Shown: positions 1 through 6,858 of the stretch, one piece after another
Layout of the letters: the number at the start of each line of letters is the position of its first letter
How positions within the stretch are numbered: the first letter of the stretch is position 1
Virus record (IMG/VR): IMGVR_UViG_3300037184_000085
Span: 1 to 22,886 of that record
Strand: one strand, 5' to 3'
DNA length: 22,886 nt
Source: a virus
Made by a program: the position numbers and the translations under genes
The notes under the pieces: model-generated
The model's database searches: none
The model's input: only the letters and a program-made list of their open reading frames with translations
What the model was told of the DNA's origin: nothing

Positions 1-119
1 GGCGGGTTGAAGAGGGAGCCAATCTGCACGGCGGCAAAGATCGCCGCAAAAAGCAGCCACACAGCCAGCGTCGAGGGCTCGGCTTGCGGGCGAGTTTGCG
101 TTAAAGCTTGAGTTTTCAT
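1..119 (-). CDS. membrane protein, N-terminal fragment (cut by window edge)
   Basis: Reading leftward from an ATG at 119-117 gives 39 codons that run off the left edge. The start MKTQALTQTRPQAEPSTLAV is followed by a hydrophobic stretch (about residues 21-35) and then SLFNPP. This is an N-terminal cytoplasmic tail leading into a first transmembrane helix. The helix followed by a short Pro-containing extracytoplasmic loop resembles the start of multi-pass ArnT/PMT-type glycosyltransferases, but the fragment is too short to assign a family. It lies 95 bases downstream of the SixA gene on the same strand and could be co-transcribed with it. Base composition matches the host side rather than the prophage. 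Confidence 0.5.
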   Translation of the reverse strand, partial: MKTQALTQTRPQAEPSTLAVWLLFAAIFAAVQIGSLFNP

Positions 120-214
120 TGCTGGGATACCATTCCCAACAGGATAACAGCCGCGTGGATGGGATGGTTCGCGGGGGAGGAAATCGAACTCTGGTCGCCG
201 CGCAAGGAGGCCGG

Positions 215-742
215 CTACTTCCGCGAGGTCTTCGGGCGCGAACTCTTCTGCACGCTGGCATAGATGGCGCGCGCCATGCGTGGTTCGATCAGCCACTGCA
301 GGAGCGGCGGATGGCGGTCCAGATCGACGCGGGCCACCGAGCCTTTTCTCATGCGGATGGCGGCGCCGCCGTTGCCGGTGACCAGCCGTCCCAGAAACTG
401 GAAGACGTTGGGGTTGTGTCCCACCGCCAGCACGCCTTCATAGCCGGAATAGTGGGCCAACATCTGCTGAAAGTCAGCGTAATTGGCGTCCGGCTCAAGC
501 GCCGGGCTGATCTCGACCCGGGCGTCGTAGCCTATCTCCGTGCCCACAAGCTGCGCGGTTTGCAGCGAGCGCTTCAAGGGGCTGGAGACAATCACGTCCA
601 CCTGCACCTTGAGCGCGTTCAGAAGCCGCGCCATCAGGATGCACTGCTCCTTCCCGTCCTTGATCAGGGCGCGCTTGGCGTCGAGAGTCGGATTCCCGCG
701 GGACAATCCGGCATTGGCGTGGCGCATTAGATAGAGATTCAT
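215..742 (-). CDS. sixA: SixA-type phosphohistidine phosphatase (histidine phosphatase superfamily)
   Basis: This 175-residue cytoplasmic protein carries the RHG-type motif LMRHANAG at residues 5-12, with Arg7 and the phospho-accepting His8. A second conserved Arg lies in SSPLKRSLQTA (Arg58), and the second catalytic His is in VGHNP (His109). These define the short SixA branch of the histidine phosphatase superfamily, which removes phosphate from phosphohistidine on HPt domains or phosphotransferase proteins. The ATG at 742-740 is preferred because the superfamily usually begins directly with the strand carrying the RH motif. The open frame extends to 814, but its extra 24 residues are Pro/Arg-rich and unlike the family. 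It is divergent from the 922-1383 gene, and the shared upstream region holds 11-bp direct repeats. It is a host gene outside the prophage. Confidence 0.9.
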   Translation of the reverse strand: MNLYLMRHANAGLSRGNPTLDAKRALIKDGKEQCILMARLLNALKVQVDVIVSSPLKRSLQTAQLVGTEIGYDARVEISPALEPDANYADFQQMLAHYSGYEGVLAVGHNPNVFQFLGRLVTGNGGAAIRMRKGSVARVDLDRHPPLLQWLIEPRMARAIYASVQKSSRPKTSRK

Positions 743-796
743 TCGGGGTGGTCCGGCGGGGGTGTAAGGGGGCTGCCGGCTCCTTGAGAATCCATA

Positions 797-824
797 GTAA
801 CACGACGGTAACACGACTGTAACG
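797..824. repeat. 11-bp direct repeats in the divergent promoter region (possible Pho-box-like operator)
   Basis: The sequence GTAACACGAC occurs at 797-806 and again at 808-817, followed by a partial third copy GTAAC at 819-823. The period is exactly 11 bp, one helical turn. It lies upstream of both sixA (starting at 742, leftward) and the 922 gene (rightward). Response regulators of the PhoB/OmpR family bind direct repeats with 11-bp spacing, and TGTAAC-like half sites fit that class. The assignment to PhoB is an inference. Confidence 0.4.
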
Positions 825-921
825 TTCCGGCGGAAATTGGCGCACTACTGGGAGCGGCCTCGGTGCTGGAGTGGTGATTGCCGTTCGCCAAGCTGAGGCT
901 CGTATGTGAGAATAGGGCCGA

Positions 922-1383
922 ATGCCCCTTTATCCTCAGGCAGCGGCCTTCATCCGTGACAACCTCGAAGCGATCCGGGATGGCAAAAAAGTCAAGCCTG
1001 TGACCATCGGAGCGCTGACTGGCGTTCAACTCGCGGCGATTAACCGTCACCGGCTTGCCCGCAATGCAACATTGCCACAGATCGTAGCCGAAGTGATTTT
1101 CATTGGCAGCCATATCTACGAAAGCCGCGTCGTCCGCGACGGCTACAGCATTGAAGACGTAATAGACCAGATCGTGAGCGCGATGGACGCGGCTTCCCGG
1201 CTGGTCGGCAACCTGCCCATGCAAACCATTGAGAATCCGGCGCCCAGGGCCGACCGATACGGAAACCAGATTCACGACAGAGCGGTCTTTGAATGCATGA
1301 GCCGGCACCCGCGACCGGAACTATTCTCCGTAGTGCCGAAAGGCGACAAAGTCAGGCCGAAAAAGCAGAAGGGCCGCTCGTGA
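922..1383 (+). CDS. hypothetical protein, 153 aa
   Basis: I do not recognise this family. The protein is soluble, with no signal peptide or membrane segment. It has an acidic/hydrophobic core (residues about 30-100) that looks helical, including the stretch RDGYSIEDVIDQIVSAMDAA, and a basic tail ending KKQKGRS. It is chosen over the overlapping minus-strand frame at 739-1308 because its composition is protein-like and its stop sits exactly inside the hairpin at 1366-1395, as expected at a gene end. No strong ribosome binding site is visible before the ATG. It lies between the divergent promoter region and tRNA-Leu, outside the prophage, so it is probably a host gene. Confidence 0.6.
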   Translation: MPLYPQAAAFIRDNLEAIRDGKKVKPVTIGALTGVQLAAINRHRLARNATLPQIVAEVIFIGSHIYESRVVRDGYSIEDVIDQIVSAMDAASRLVGNLPMQTIENPAPRADRYGNQIHDRAVFECMSRHPRPELFSVVPKGDKVRPKKQKGRS

Positions 1384-1395
1384 GCGGCCCTTCTG
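1366..1395 (-). terminator. hairpin terminator overlapping the stop of the 153-aa gene
   Basis: There is a perfect 14-bp inverted repeat (1366-1379 with 1382-1395) around a 2-base centre. The TGA stop of the upstream gene (1381-1383) lies inside it. An A-run before it on the plus strand (1360-1364) becomes a U-run on the minus strand, so as a factor-independent terminator it works best on leftward transcription. On the plus strand no U-tract follows, so there it may only protect the 3' end of the mRNA. Confidence 0.7.
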
Positions 1396-1528
1396 AATTC
1401 AATCAAGCGACCCGCCCGGCTAACAGAAACCATCCGGCGCACCAGCCACTCAGTAAAAGTATACCCCTATTGTCAATCCACCTGCAATGGCGATTTCCAT
1501 TCAGCGGCTTTTGCGCTACGTGTAGTAG

Positions 1529-1557
1529 TTCCTTCCGTCCCCGAGTTTTGCTATACT
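1529..1557 (+). promoter_or_regulatory. probable tRNA-Leu promoter
   Basis: A good -10 hexamer, TATACT, lies at 1552-1557, 18 bases before the mature tRNA 5' end. That leaves room for a short leader removed by RNase P. The hexamer at the expected -35 position (1529-1534, TTCCTT) matches the consensus poorly. The call rests mainly on the -10 and its position. Confidence 0.45.
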
Positions 1558-1575
1558 CGTAGAGTTCACCCGAGT

Positions 1576-1661
1576 GCGGAGGTGGCGAAATTGGCAGACG
1601 CACCAGCTTGAGGTGCTGGCGCCCACAAGGCATAGGGGTTCAAGTCCCCTCTTCCGCACCA
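1576..1661 (+). tRNA. tRNA-Leu (anticodon GAG), CCA encoded
   Basis: The 86-base gene folds as a class II tRNA. The acceptor arm GCGGAGG (1576-1582) pairs with CTTCCGC (1651-1657, one G-T pair), followed by discriminator A and encoded CCA. The D-arm region contains TTGGCAGA. The anticodon stem is CCAGC/GCTGG (1603-1607, 1615-1619), with the 7-base loop TTGAGGT and anticodon GAG at 1610-1612. There is a long variable arm, and the T arm is AGGGG-TTCAAGT-CCCCT. GAG reads CUC/CUU leucine codons. Phage structural genes begin just past its 3' end, making it the likely integration target. Confidence 0.95.
1634..1661 (+). other. predicted prophage attachment core at the 3' end of tRNA-Leu
   Basis: Host-like genes end here and prophage genes begin within about 260 bases. 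Tyrosine-recombinase prophages commonly recombine within the T-arm and acceptor 3' half of a tRNA gene and regenerate it, which leaves a direct repeat at the distal end. The second copy and the integrase are outside the window, so core length and exact crossover are unknown. The interval given is the T arm to CCA. Confidence 0.4.
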
Positions 1662-1690
1662 AACTTCATGTAAGTGTTTGAAAACAAAGA

Positions 1691-1730
1691 AGAAAGAGAC
1701 CCTACGGAGGATCGTGGGGTTTCTTTTTGC
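1691..1730. terminator. bidirectional factor-independent terminator between tRNA-Leu and prophage lysis genes
   Basis: ACCCTACG (1699-1706) pairs with CGTGGGGT (1713-1720) with one G-T pair. The stem extends outward as A/G-rich against U/C-rich flanks to about 16 bp. A T-run (1723-1728) follows on the plus strand, and TTCTTTG-TTTTC follows on the minus strand. It can therefore end the tRNA transcript rightward and the phage late transcript leftward. I cannot tell whether it is of host or phage origin. Confidence 0.8.
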
Positions 1731-1924
1731 CCGTTTTCTTTACAAAGCGGTTTTGGGCGGAAAGTGTAGAGAATACAGCGGTTAAGTGCTGATTACAGGG
1801 GGTTTATGAGATTTTTTCCAAACATTCAGGCTGAAACCCATGTATCGCTGATGTGCGTCAATTGTGCAAAAGTATTACAACGCTGCGGGCGCTCGACGCG
1901 GGCTACCCGCCTCTGTTGCGCCCG
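1730..1924. other. non-coding stretch at the prophage left end
   Basis: No convincing gene lies here on either strand. A short GC-rich inverted repeat (GCGGG-CTA-CCCGC, 1897-1909) lies 16 bases beyond the lysozyme stop, but no U-tract follows, so it is not called a terminator. No spanin-like small reading frame (membrane segment or lipobox) is visible downstream of the lysozyme. Confidence 0.5.
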
Positions 1925-2371
1925 TCACGCCTGTTGAGGGGAATCCCCCCACAATGCAGCCTCAGCCTGTCTACGGGTCAACAGGGCGGAACAAACGTTA
2001 CCCCCGGCGCGGTCCCAGAGCAGCAATTGCCCTCTCGCGTCATCATAGTGACCGACATTGAGCACCTTGAGCAGAGTCGAAGCTGCCAGCCGACCGGAGC
2101 CGAGATTGAACGTGAAGTCCACTAGGGCGTCAAAAATACCCTGACTGATCACAACCTTGACCAGACGCGAGACCGCCTGTTCCGCGCTCTGTACATCCTT
2201 TATGAGCAGAGCCGTTGCCTCATCCTCAGTGACGCCGTGGGGGTACGACTCAGGGTGTAGCAGCTTGTGACCGTACCCGATGGTGGGGAACCCAGCCACG
2301 TCTAAATACACCGTGGCTCGAAATCCCTCGCTCGTCTTGATTAGCTGTAACCCATCATTAGATATATTCAT
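1925..2371 (-). CDS. phage endolysin, lysozyme of glycoside hydrolase family 24
   Basis: This 148-residue muramidase cleaves the N-acetylmuramic acid to N-acetylglucosamine bond in peptidoglycan at the end of the lytic cycle. The catalytic triad has exact T4-lysozyme spacing: Glu15 in KTSEGF, Asp24 in VYLDVAG and Thr30 in FPTIGYGH (gaps of 9 and 6). The C-terminal half contains ALVDFTFNLGSG and the LLTRRQAEAALW helix, both typical of the family. There is no signal peptide or SAR segment at the N terminus, so release should depend on a holin, and the gene starts 3 bases after the holin-like gene. The start has GAAGG upstream. It is the last gene of the late operon before the terminator at 1691-1730. 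Confidence 0.95.
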   Translation of the reverse strand: MNISNDGLQLIKTSEGFRATVYLDVAGFPTIGYGHKLLHPESYPHGVTEDEATALLIKDVQSAEQAVSRLVKVVISQGIFDALVDFTFNLGSGRLAASTLLKVLNVGHYDDARGQLLLWDRAGGNVCSALLTRRQAEAALWGDSPQQA

Positions 2372-2374
2372 GGG

Positions 2375-2602
2375 TTACACCTTCTGAAACCACGGCCATG
2401 CGTGAATGAGCAGGGTCACTATCGCGCCCAAAATAGCCAACAATATCGTCACTGCGGACGCTCCAATAATCTTAATCACCTTGAATGCTCCTTTCCACTC
2501 GGCAATAATCTCTGTGTGCCCCACGAGCACGGCTAATGCGGGGTCAACAGTCTTTTCGCGCCAATCTTCTATGATGCCAACTCTTGTCTCTATCTCTTGC
2601 AT
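2375..2602 (-). CDS. holin-like small membrane protein (one TM segment)
   Basis: The 75-residue protein has an amphipathic, charged N-terminal half (residues 1-40, helix-forming) and one strongly hydrophobic segment at about 42-66 (VIKIIGASAVTILLAILGAI), followed by WPWFQKV. This layout of a soluble helix and one C-terminal TM resembles XhlA-type haemolysin/holin accessory proteins and one-TM holins. Its position 3 bases upstream of the lysozyme supports a role in permeabilising the inner membrane at lysis. An AAAGG lies before the ATG. Sequence alone does not prove holin activity. A tail or membrane-anchor role is less likely. Confidence 0.7.
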   Translation of the reverse strand: MQEIETRVGIIEDWREKTVDPALAVLVGHTEIIAEWKGAFKVIKIIGASAVTILLAILGAIVTLLIHAWPWFQKV

Positions 2603-2621
2603 GGTGTACCTTTCGTGTTAG

Positions 2622-2960
2622 TTAGTTAATTGTGGTTCCATAATTCGGCTCAACCTCAGCCAGCATTGCTATCAGTGCGCCCATCGACATTCCCGCTGTC
2701 GCGCCCTTGTCGGCATACGCAGCTATGATTGCCGGATTCACCGGAGTTGGGTCATACAAAAGTGGGCAAACAATTACTCGCGGGTCTTCTTTTGCTGCGG
2801 CAATCTGATGCGTGTTGCATAGCACCTGGCATAGAGCGGAGCCGCCCTCTGTTGGAAAACAGGGACAATGCCAACCACTACCATAGGCGGAGGCTACAGG
2901 AGCCATCACCCCGATTAAGTCGTCGTGGTAGAACTGACTATATATCCATCTGCTAGTCAT
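2622..2960 (-). CDS. hypothetical phage protein, 112 aa
   Basis: I do not recognise this protein. Four cysteines lie at residues 32-49 (in HCPCF, ALCQ and LCN), and a fifth lies in VIVCPL. The C-terminal half is Ala/Met-rich, including ATAGMSMGALIAMLAEV, which is helical and only mildly hydrophobic. There is no signal peptide. A strong AAGGAAGG ribosome binding site precedes the ATG. It sits between the tail-tip gene and the holin/lysozyme pair, so it may be a small tail-associated or lysis-accessory protein. Position is the only support for either. Confidence 0.6.
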   Translation of the reverse strand: MTSRWIYSQFYHDDLIGVMAPVASAYGSGWHCPCFPTEGGSALCQVLCNTHQIAAAKEDPRVIVCPLLYDPTPVNPAIIAAYADKGATAGMSMGALIAMLAEVEPNYGTTIN

Positions 2961-2996
2961 TAGATTTAGCCTTCCTTTTCTTCCACTTTTCGATTT

Positions 2997-5900
2997 CTAT
3001 GAATTTATAGACTGGTTATGGATAAGCAGGTCGCCGATGTAGTAATTGTGATCGTTGTCAATACCAGCTTCAACAGTAATCATGACCTTAGTGCCCTTGT
3101 CTCCATTAAACGAGGCGCTTGGAACCATAAAAGCGGGCATCCACTGCTCGTTGTAATGCACTGACTCACACGGGCTATTCTTGTGCCCGCCGATGACACG
3201 CCATGCGTAACAGGTCTCCTTGCGTATGTGGATGACCCGTCTGTATACATCCTCGCCAGTTGTGAATGAGTGACCGAGAATGTAGTTGCCCACAACCACA
3301 TCGCCAGCGGCTATCTTCCCCCTATCCCTCTCACACACTATCTCTTGAGATTCTGGACAGCTTATACCACCGCTACCACCACCAGTACCACCACCAGATG
3401 CTGAGGTGGTAATCGTGACCGCTCCGAGTGAGATACGTCCATCAGCGGCTGCTTGCAACGCCATCGTTGCATTCGCCACTGTTGGCGGTGGATTGCCGTT
3501 TGTAGCCATAAGGTTGCCTGATGCAACTGAGACGTATGGGTATAAATGATAAGTGGTATAGGCTGACAGCCCCGTGTAACTTAGTGATGCCGCATTTACC
3601 GTCTGTGTGCTGCCATCAGCGCGTAACAGGCTTTGTGCCGCCACGGATACCCCAACAGAGGATGACGAGTACGACGTGGTGTACACCACATTCTCGTTAG
3701 GAATTATGCTTCCCTGCCCGTTGAGAAGTGTACTCGTTCCATTCCCCACCAGTGCGCCTTGTTCAATCAATCCAGTCGATGCAGATACCGTGCCCGGATT
3801 AAGCCCCGGCACTGTAAATGTTACAGTGCCTAGGGTTGATAAATCTTGAGCACAATTGCCAACCCAGTTCACGGATTGATATTTGAAATACAATGTCTTA
3901 CTGACCCAAGATGGGTCATACGTGTATTTCAGCACGGATGAGTCCAGCCGCATAAACAGGGAACCAGCAGCATGGGCACCGATAGTGGAACTCATTTGTC
4001 CACGGCGGAGATAGCCACTCATTGTGTAAGTATTATTGCCGGTCAGGGCACACGTCGAGTAGCTGATGATTTCCCCATCAACATAGCACATCGTATTGCC
4101 ACTGTCGGCGTCTAAGTGTGTGCCCGACTCCAGCGGTGCTGAGTTGTCCACCAGTTCCACGACCAGACTCGCGGTCGTGTCAGGATCACTAGTAACAGCC
4201 AGAGCAGACGTGAGTGTGCCCATCCTTGCAGCGTTGGGGATGCTTCCAATTTGCAGATATTTGGTGTTATCTTGACTAACCCAAACGTTGCAAGCGCCCC
4301 AGTCTGATGAGGGACCGGATGCGCCAATCCAGATTTGGTTGCCTTGATACCGGGTCAACGCACTGGTGGCTTCAAACATCACAACCTCAGAGTTCCCCGG
4401 CTGGCTGTATGCATTGAGCAGGGTAGTGCCAGTAGAGATTCCCTTGTTATAAATCGACGGCTGGTGTACGCCCCAGAGATAGTCTTCACACGTGATTTCA
4501 AGCCCGTTCTTGGGGTCATCGACAATCTTGGTGATACGCACCGGCAAAGTCACAATGTCTAAATTGACATTGTTTGAATTAGCCGACCATAAAGAAGAGG
4601 TGGTGATGTTGATAATGTCCAGCGGCTCAAGGTAGCTGTAAGTGTACGGCACTGAGAACGTGTATGTGTTGCGGATGTTCACACTTCGCTTGACGCGCAT
4701 ACTGGCAGCGAACGTAGCCGCTGGTAAAGTGCAAATGAAGTCCCAGTCTTGCGCGTCTTCTACCCTTAGACCATAGCGGTTAATGGCAGCTTGATCAGAC
4801 TCGCTGACGATTTCATCGCAATACTGATTAGAGCGGTTTTTGAATTGTACCTGTACTTTGTTGCTTGCATCCTGCCATGCAGACCGCTCAATCTTAACTG
4901 GGTCTTCGCCCTCTTTACCAATGAAACAGGTGTCGTCCAAACTGACTATGGACTCCGCCGGGGCTATCCATGTGCAGCCGTTAGCAGCCGCAGAGGTGTC
5001 ACCGTAAGGCACAAGTTTGAGCAAACCCTCAGACATGAAGGCGGCACACATCCCAGCCTCAAGCCACTTACCCATGGTGGATGCAGCGGTGTCTTGTGAG
5101 TCGATGATCGGTGAAATGAAGAAGCTCTGGGCAGCAAACCAATTCCATGCAGTGCTATTTGCCGACTGAGTGCCAGCCGTACCCGGTGTCCCCCATGTCA
5201 CTGAATCGATGACTGACGTAGGGAATGGAACCAGACCGGAGCCGAGACCCCACTGCGTATTAGTTAATACCTTGCTGATGCAAGCCACAGGGTTGCAGTC
5301 GATGACTCCAGCGCCGAAACCATCGGGGGTTATAACTTCAAAAACGTTATCCTGAATTTCGGCGGATGTACCCAGTGACATTGGGCTAAACAACAGGTAA
5401 GCAATGCCGGGGTATGCTAGAGACTCGCTCGATGATACATAGGGGGCAGGGGATTGACCCGCACCTCCGCCGTATAACTCATAGTTTAGTGTTGTGGGGG
5501 CGGACGGTTGAACGGCATTGGTGTTGGTATAGCTCCACGTAATGAGAACTTCGTTGCCAATATCCCCCGATGCAAACTTGTATTCTGGTGCTGACGAGTT
5601 GTTTGAGGTGAAGCTATAGGTTCCTGTCTCAGTAGGCGTACCCTCGACAGCAGTTAGTGCCTCACCATCAAGGCTGTTACCGTTGTTGTAATAGACCACC
5701 CCGTAATCGACCTGTGGTCCGTTGCTGCCACCGGGATAAATGGGGGACGCGCCAATAAGGTCAACCTCAGTCTGCATGAACTGAGTCAACGAATAGGAGT
5801 AGCTCATCTGGACAGTAGCTCCAGCCGCAACATCCGCCCCTGAGAAGTAGTAGGTTCCCGTCGCGGGGTTGTACGTATACTGACCAGTGGCTAAGCCACC

Positions 5901-6389
5901 TTGACCACCAGAGGAGTAAGGCACCGAATTCATTGAGCTATAGTTAGACCCAGACAGGGTTGTGCCGTAAGAGCCGTAATCGTTGTACGTCCCTGAGTAA
6001 TTTGTGTTGATTCCTACCCCGTTGTCGCCGGTAAGGTTGCCCGATGGGGTGTAGCTGGATGATGTAAGCGTGTGTGTTGTGTTTCCGTAGCTGCTAGCAA
6101 GCCACGTTTGCCCAGACCAGACATTACCAATGGCGGACACAGGACCGGCGCAGAGCGCGGTGATTACATCGGCGGAGTACAGATACTCATCCCCACCCTT
6201 GCCGCTGCCCTTGCCCCCGCCGCCCGTGGAGGATGAGACCTCTTGCGAGGTCAGGCTATCAAGCCAGATGAGGCTCTGAGGGACTTTGTTTGCACCCATG
6301 ACAACAGTGAGAGGGTAACCCTGCTTGCTCTGGGTGATTTGGACGCCGTTGACCTTTGTAGGTCCGGTGCTGCTATTTTGGAAACCCAT
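2997..6389 (-). CDS. J-like tail tip / central tail hub protein with C-terminal Hint domain
   Basis: The 1130-residue protein sits after the DUF2163 and NlpC/P60 genes, the place of lambda J. Its N terminus (to about residue 100) contains KVPQSLIWLDSL, a Gly/Lys-rich linker (56-66) and ALCAGPVSAIGNVW, which is typical of siphophage tip-attachment proteins. Two related beta modules follow, ending TYYFSGADVAAGATVQMSYSY (about 180-200, interrupted here by one residue class change) and KFASGDIGNEVLITWSYT (about 271-288). The middle holds DCNPVACISKVLTN, usual in the hub region. After a Gly-rich linker, residues 1011-1125 form a Hint domain starting at Cys1011 and ending HN. Only five residues follow. 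A GAGG precedes the ATG, and the gene starts 2 bases after NlpC/P60. Its expected role is DNA-channel closure and receptor contact at the tail tip. Confidence 0.85.
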   Translation of the reverse strand: MGFQNSSTGPTKVNGVQITQSKQGYPLTVVMGANKVPQSLIWLDSLTSQEVSSSTGGGGKGSGKGGDEYLYSADVITALCAGPVSAIGNVWSGQTWLASSYGNTTHTLTSSSYTPSGNLTGDNGVGINTNYSGTYNDYGSYGTTLSGSNYSSMNSVPYSSGGQGGLATGQYTYNPATGTYYFSGADVAAGATVQMSYSYSLTQFMQTEVDLIGASPIYPGGSNGPQVDYGVVYYNNGNSLDGEALTAVEGTPTETGTYSFTSNNSSAPEYKFASGDIGNEVLITWSYTNTNAVQPSAPTTLNYELYGGGAGQSPAPYVSSSESLAYPGIAYLLFSPMSLGTSAEIQDNVFEVITPDGFGAGVIDCNPVACISKVLTNTQWGLGSGLVPFPTSVIDSVTWGTPGTAGTQSANSTAWNWFAAQSFFISPIIDSQDTAASTMGKWLEAGMCAAFMSEGLLKLVPYGDTSAAANGCTWIAPAESIVSLDDTCFIGKEGEDPVKIERSAWQDASNKVQVQFKNRSNQYCDEIVSESDQAAINRYGLRVEDAQDWDFICTLPAATFAASMRVKRSVNIRNTYTFSVPYTYSYLEPLDIINITTSSLWSANSNNVNLDIVTLPVRITKIVDDPKNGLEITCEDYLWGVHQPSIYNKGISTGTTLLNAYSQPGNSEVVMFEATSALTRYQGNQIWIGASGPSSDWGACNVWVSQDNTKYLQIGSIPNAARMGTLTSALAVTSDPDTTASLVVELVDNSAPLESGTHLDADSGNTMCYVDGEIISYSTCALTGNNTYTMSGYLRRGQMSSTIGAHAAGSLFMRLDSSVLKYTYDPSWVSKTLYFKYQSVNWVGNCAQDLSTLGTVTFTVPGLNPGTVSASTGLIEQGALVGNGTSTLLNGQGSIIPNENVVYTTSYSSSSVGVSVAAQSLLRADGSTQTVNAASLSYTGLSAYTTYHLYPYVSVASGNLMATNGNPPPTVANATMALQAAADGRISLGAVTITTSASGGGTGGGSGGISCPESQEIVCERDRGKIAAGDVVVGNYILGHSFTTGEDVYRRVIHIRKETCYAWRVIGGHKNSPCESVHYNEQWMPAFMVPSASFNGDKGTKVMITVEAGIDNDHNYYIGDLLIHNQSINS
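3015..3359 (-). other. Hint (hedgehog/intein-like) domain encoded at the 3' end of the tail tip gene
   Basis: Residues 1011-1125 of the tail tip protein begin with CPESQEIV after a Gly-rich linker. They continue with KIAAGDVVVGN (the usual AGD-x-V turn), a segment around SVHYNEQWMPAF with His1078 at the block-B position, and end YYIGDLLIHN, the classic C-terminal block with His1124-Asn1125. Cys at the first position and terminal HN are the residues used by inteins and bacterial intein-like domains for the N-S shift and Asn cyclisation. The domain ends the protein rather than interrupting it, as seen in other phage tail Hint domains, so protein splicing in the intein sense is unlikely. Self-cleavage or cross-linking is possible. 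Confidence 0.75.
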
Positions 6390-6391
6390 AT

Positions 6392-6847
6392 TTAGCCTCT
6401 ATCGTCGTTTAAGGTCATAATCTTGCGTGTAACTGTCATTAACTTGGGGTGTTTCGTCACATCGACTTCTCTGACGCCCCCGTGCGCGAGTGCATGGACA
6501 ATACGGGGCCACTCGGTAACAATTCCACCGTGGGCGTATGCATGACCAATGAGGAACAGAACAATATCACCCGGCTGGACTTCTTCTTCGGTTATCTCGT
6601 GAGTGAACTGTTCCACGAGGTTAAAATAGGTAGTGTCTGCACGATGCTGGGCAACCTGTAGGCTGTACGAGGGATCGATGCCTAAGTCACCCTGTGGAAT
6701 AAGCTGTGCCTCTTGGTAAACCATGCGTAAAAGCTGCCCACAATCGGTGCCCCCCTTGGGTCCACGAATAGATGCCCAGCCAATATACGGGGTTCCAATC
6801 CATGACTTTGCAATTCTAACTACTGCATTTTGCTCTTCTTTAGTCAT
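6392..6847 (-). CDS. NlpC/P60-family tail peptidase (lambda K-like / GTA gp14-like)
   Basis: The 151-residue protein has the papain-like NlpC/P60 layout. Catalytic Cys36 is in GGTDCGQLL, His106 in YAHGGIV, and a third polar residue is probably His118 in IVHALAHGG. The N terminus AKSWIGTPYIGW is the usual family start. In siphophages and gene transfer agents this protein sits at the tail tip and cleaves peptidoglycan peptide stems during DNA entry or helps tail assembly. It lies between DUF2163 and the J-like gene, its conserved position. AAGGA precedes the ATG with good spacing. Confidence 0.92.
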   Translation of the reverse strand: MTKEEQNAVVRIAKSWIGTPYIGWASIRGPKGGTDCGQLLRMVYQEAQLIPQGDLGIDPSYSLQVAQHRADTTYFNLVEQFTHEITEEEVQPGDIVLFLIGHAYAHGGIVTEWPRIVHALAHGGVREVDVTKHPKLMTVTRKIMTLNDDRG

Positions 6848-6858
6848 AACAATCCTTA

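Noticed and set aside
743-814. Longer SixA starting upstream at 814
   Set aside because: The added residues are Pro/Arg-rich and unlike the family. The family normally starts at the MNLYLMRH strand.
739-1308. Long minus-strand open frame opposite the 153-aa gene
   Set aside because: Its product has no recognisable pattern and is low in protein-like structure. The plus-strand frame reads better and ends in a hairpin. It also overlaps the divergent promoter repeats.
1897-1909. GC-rich inverted repeat as terminator for the lysozyme
   Set aside because: The stem is 5 bp with no U-tract on the minus strand. The stronger bidirectional terminator at 1691-1730 serves the same purpose.
1853-2125. 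Plus-strand frames opposite the lysozyme as a small lysis gene
   Set aside because: There is no membrane segment or lipobox, and the overlap is with a strongly supported GH24 gene.
3015-3359. True intein interrupting the tail gene
   Set aside because: Only five residues follow the terminal HN, so there is no C-extein domain. It is a terminal Hint domain.
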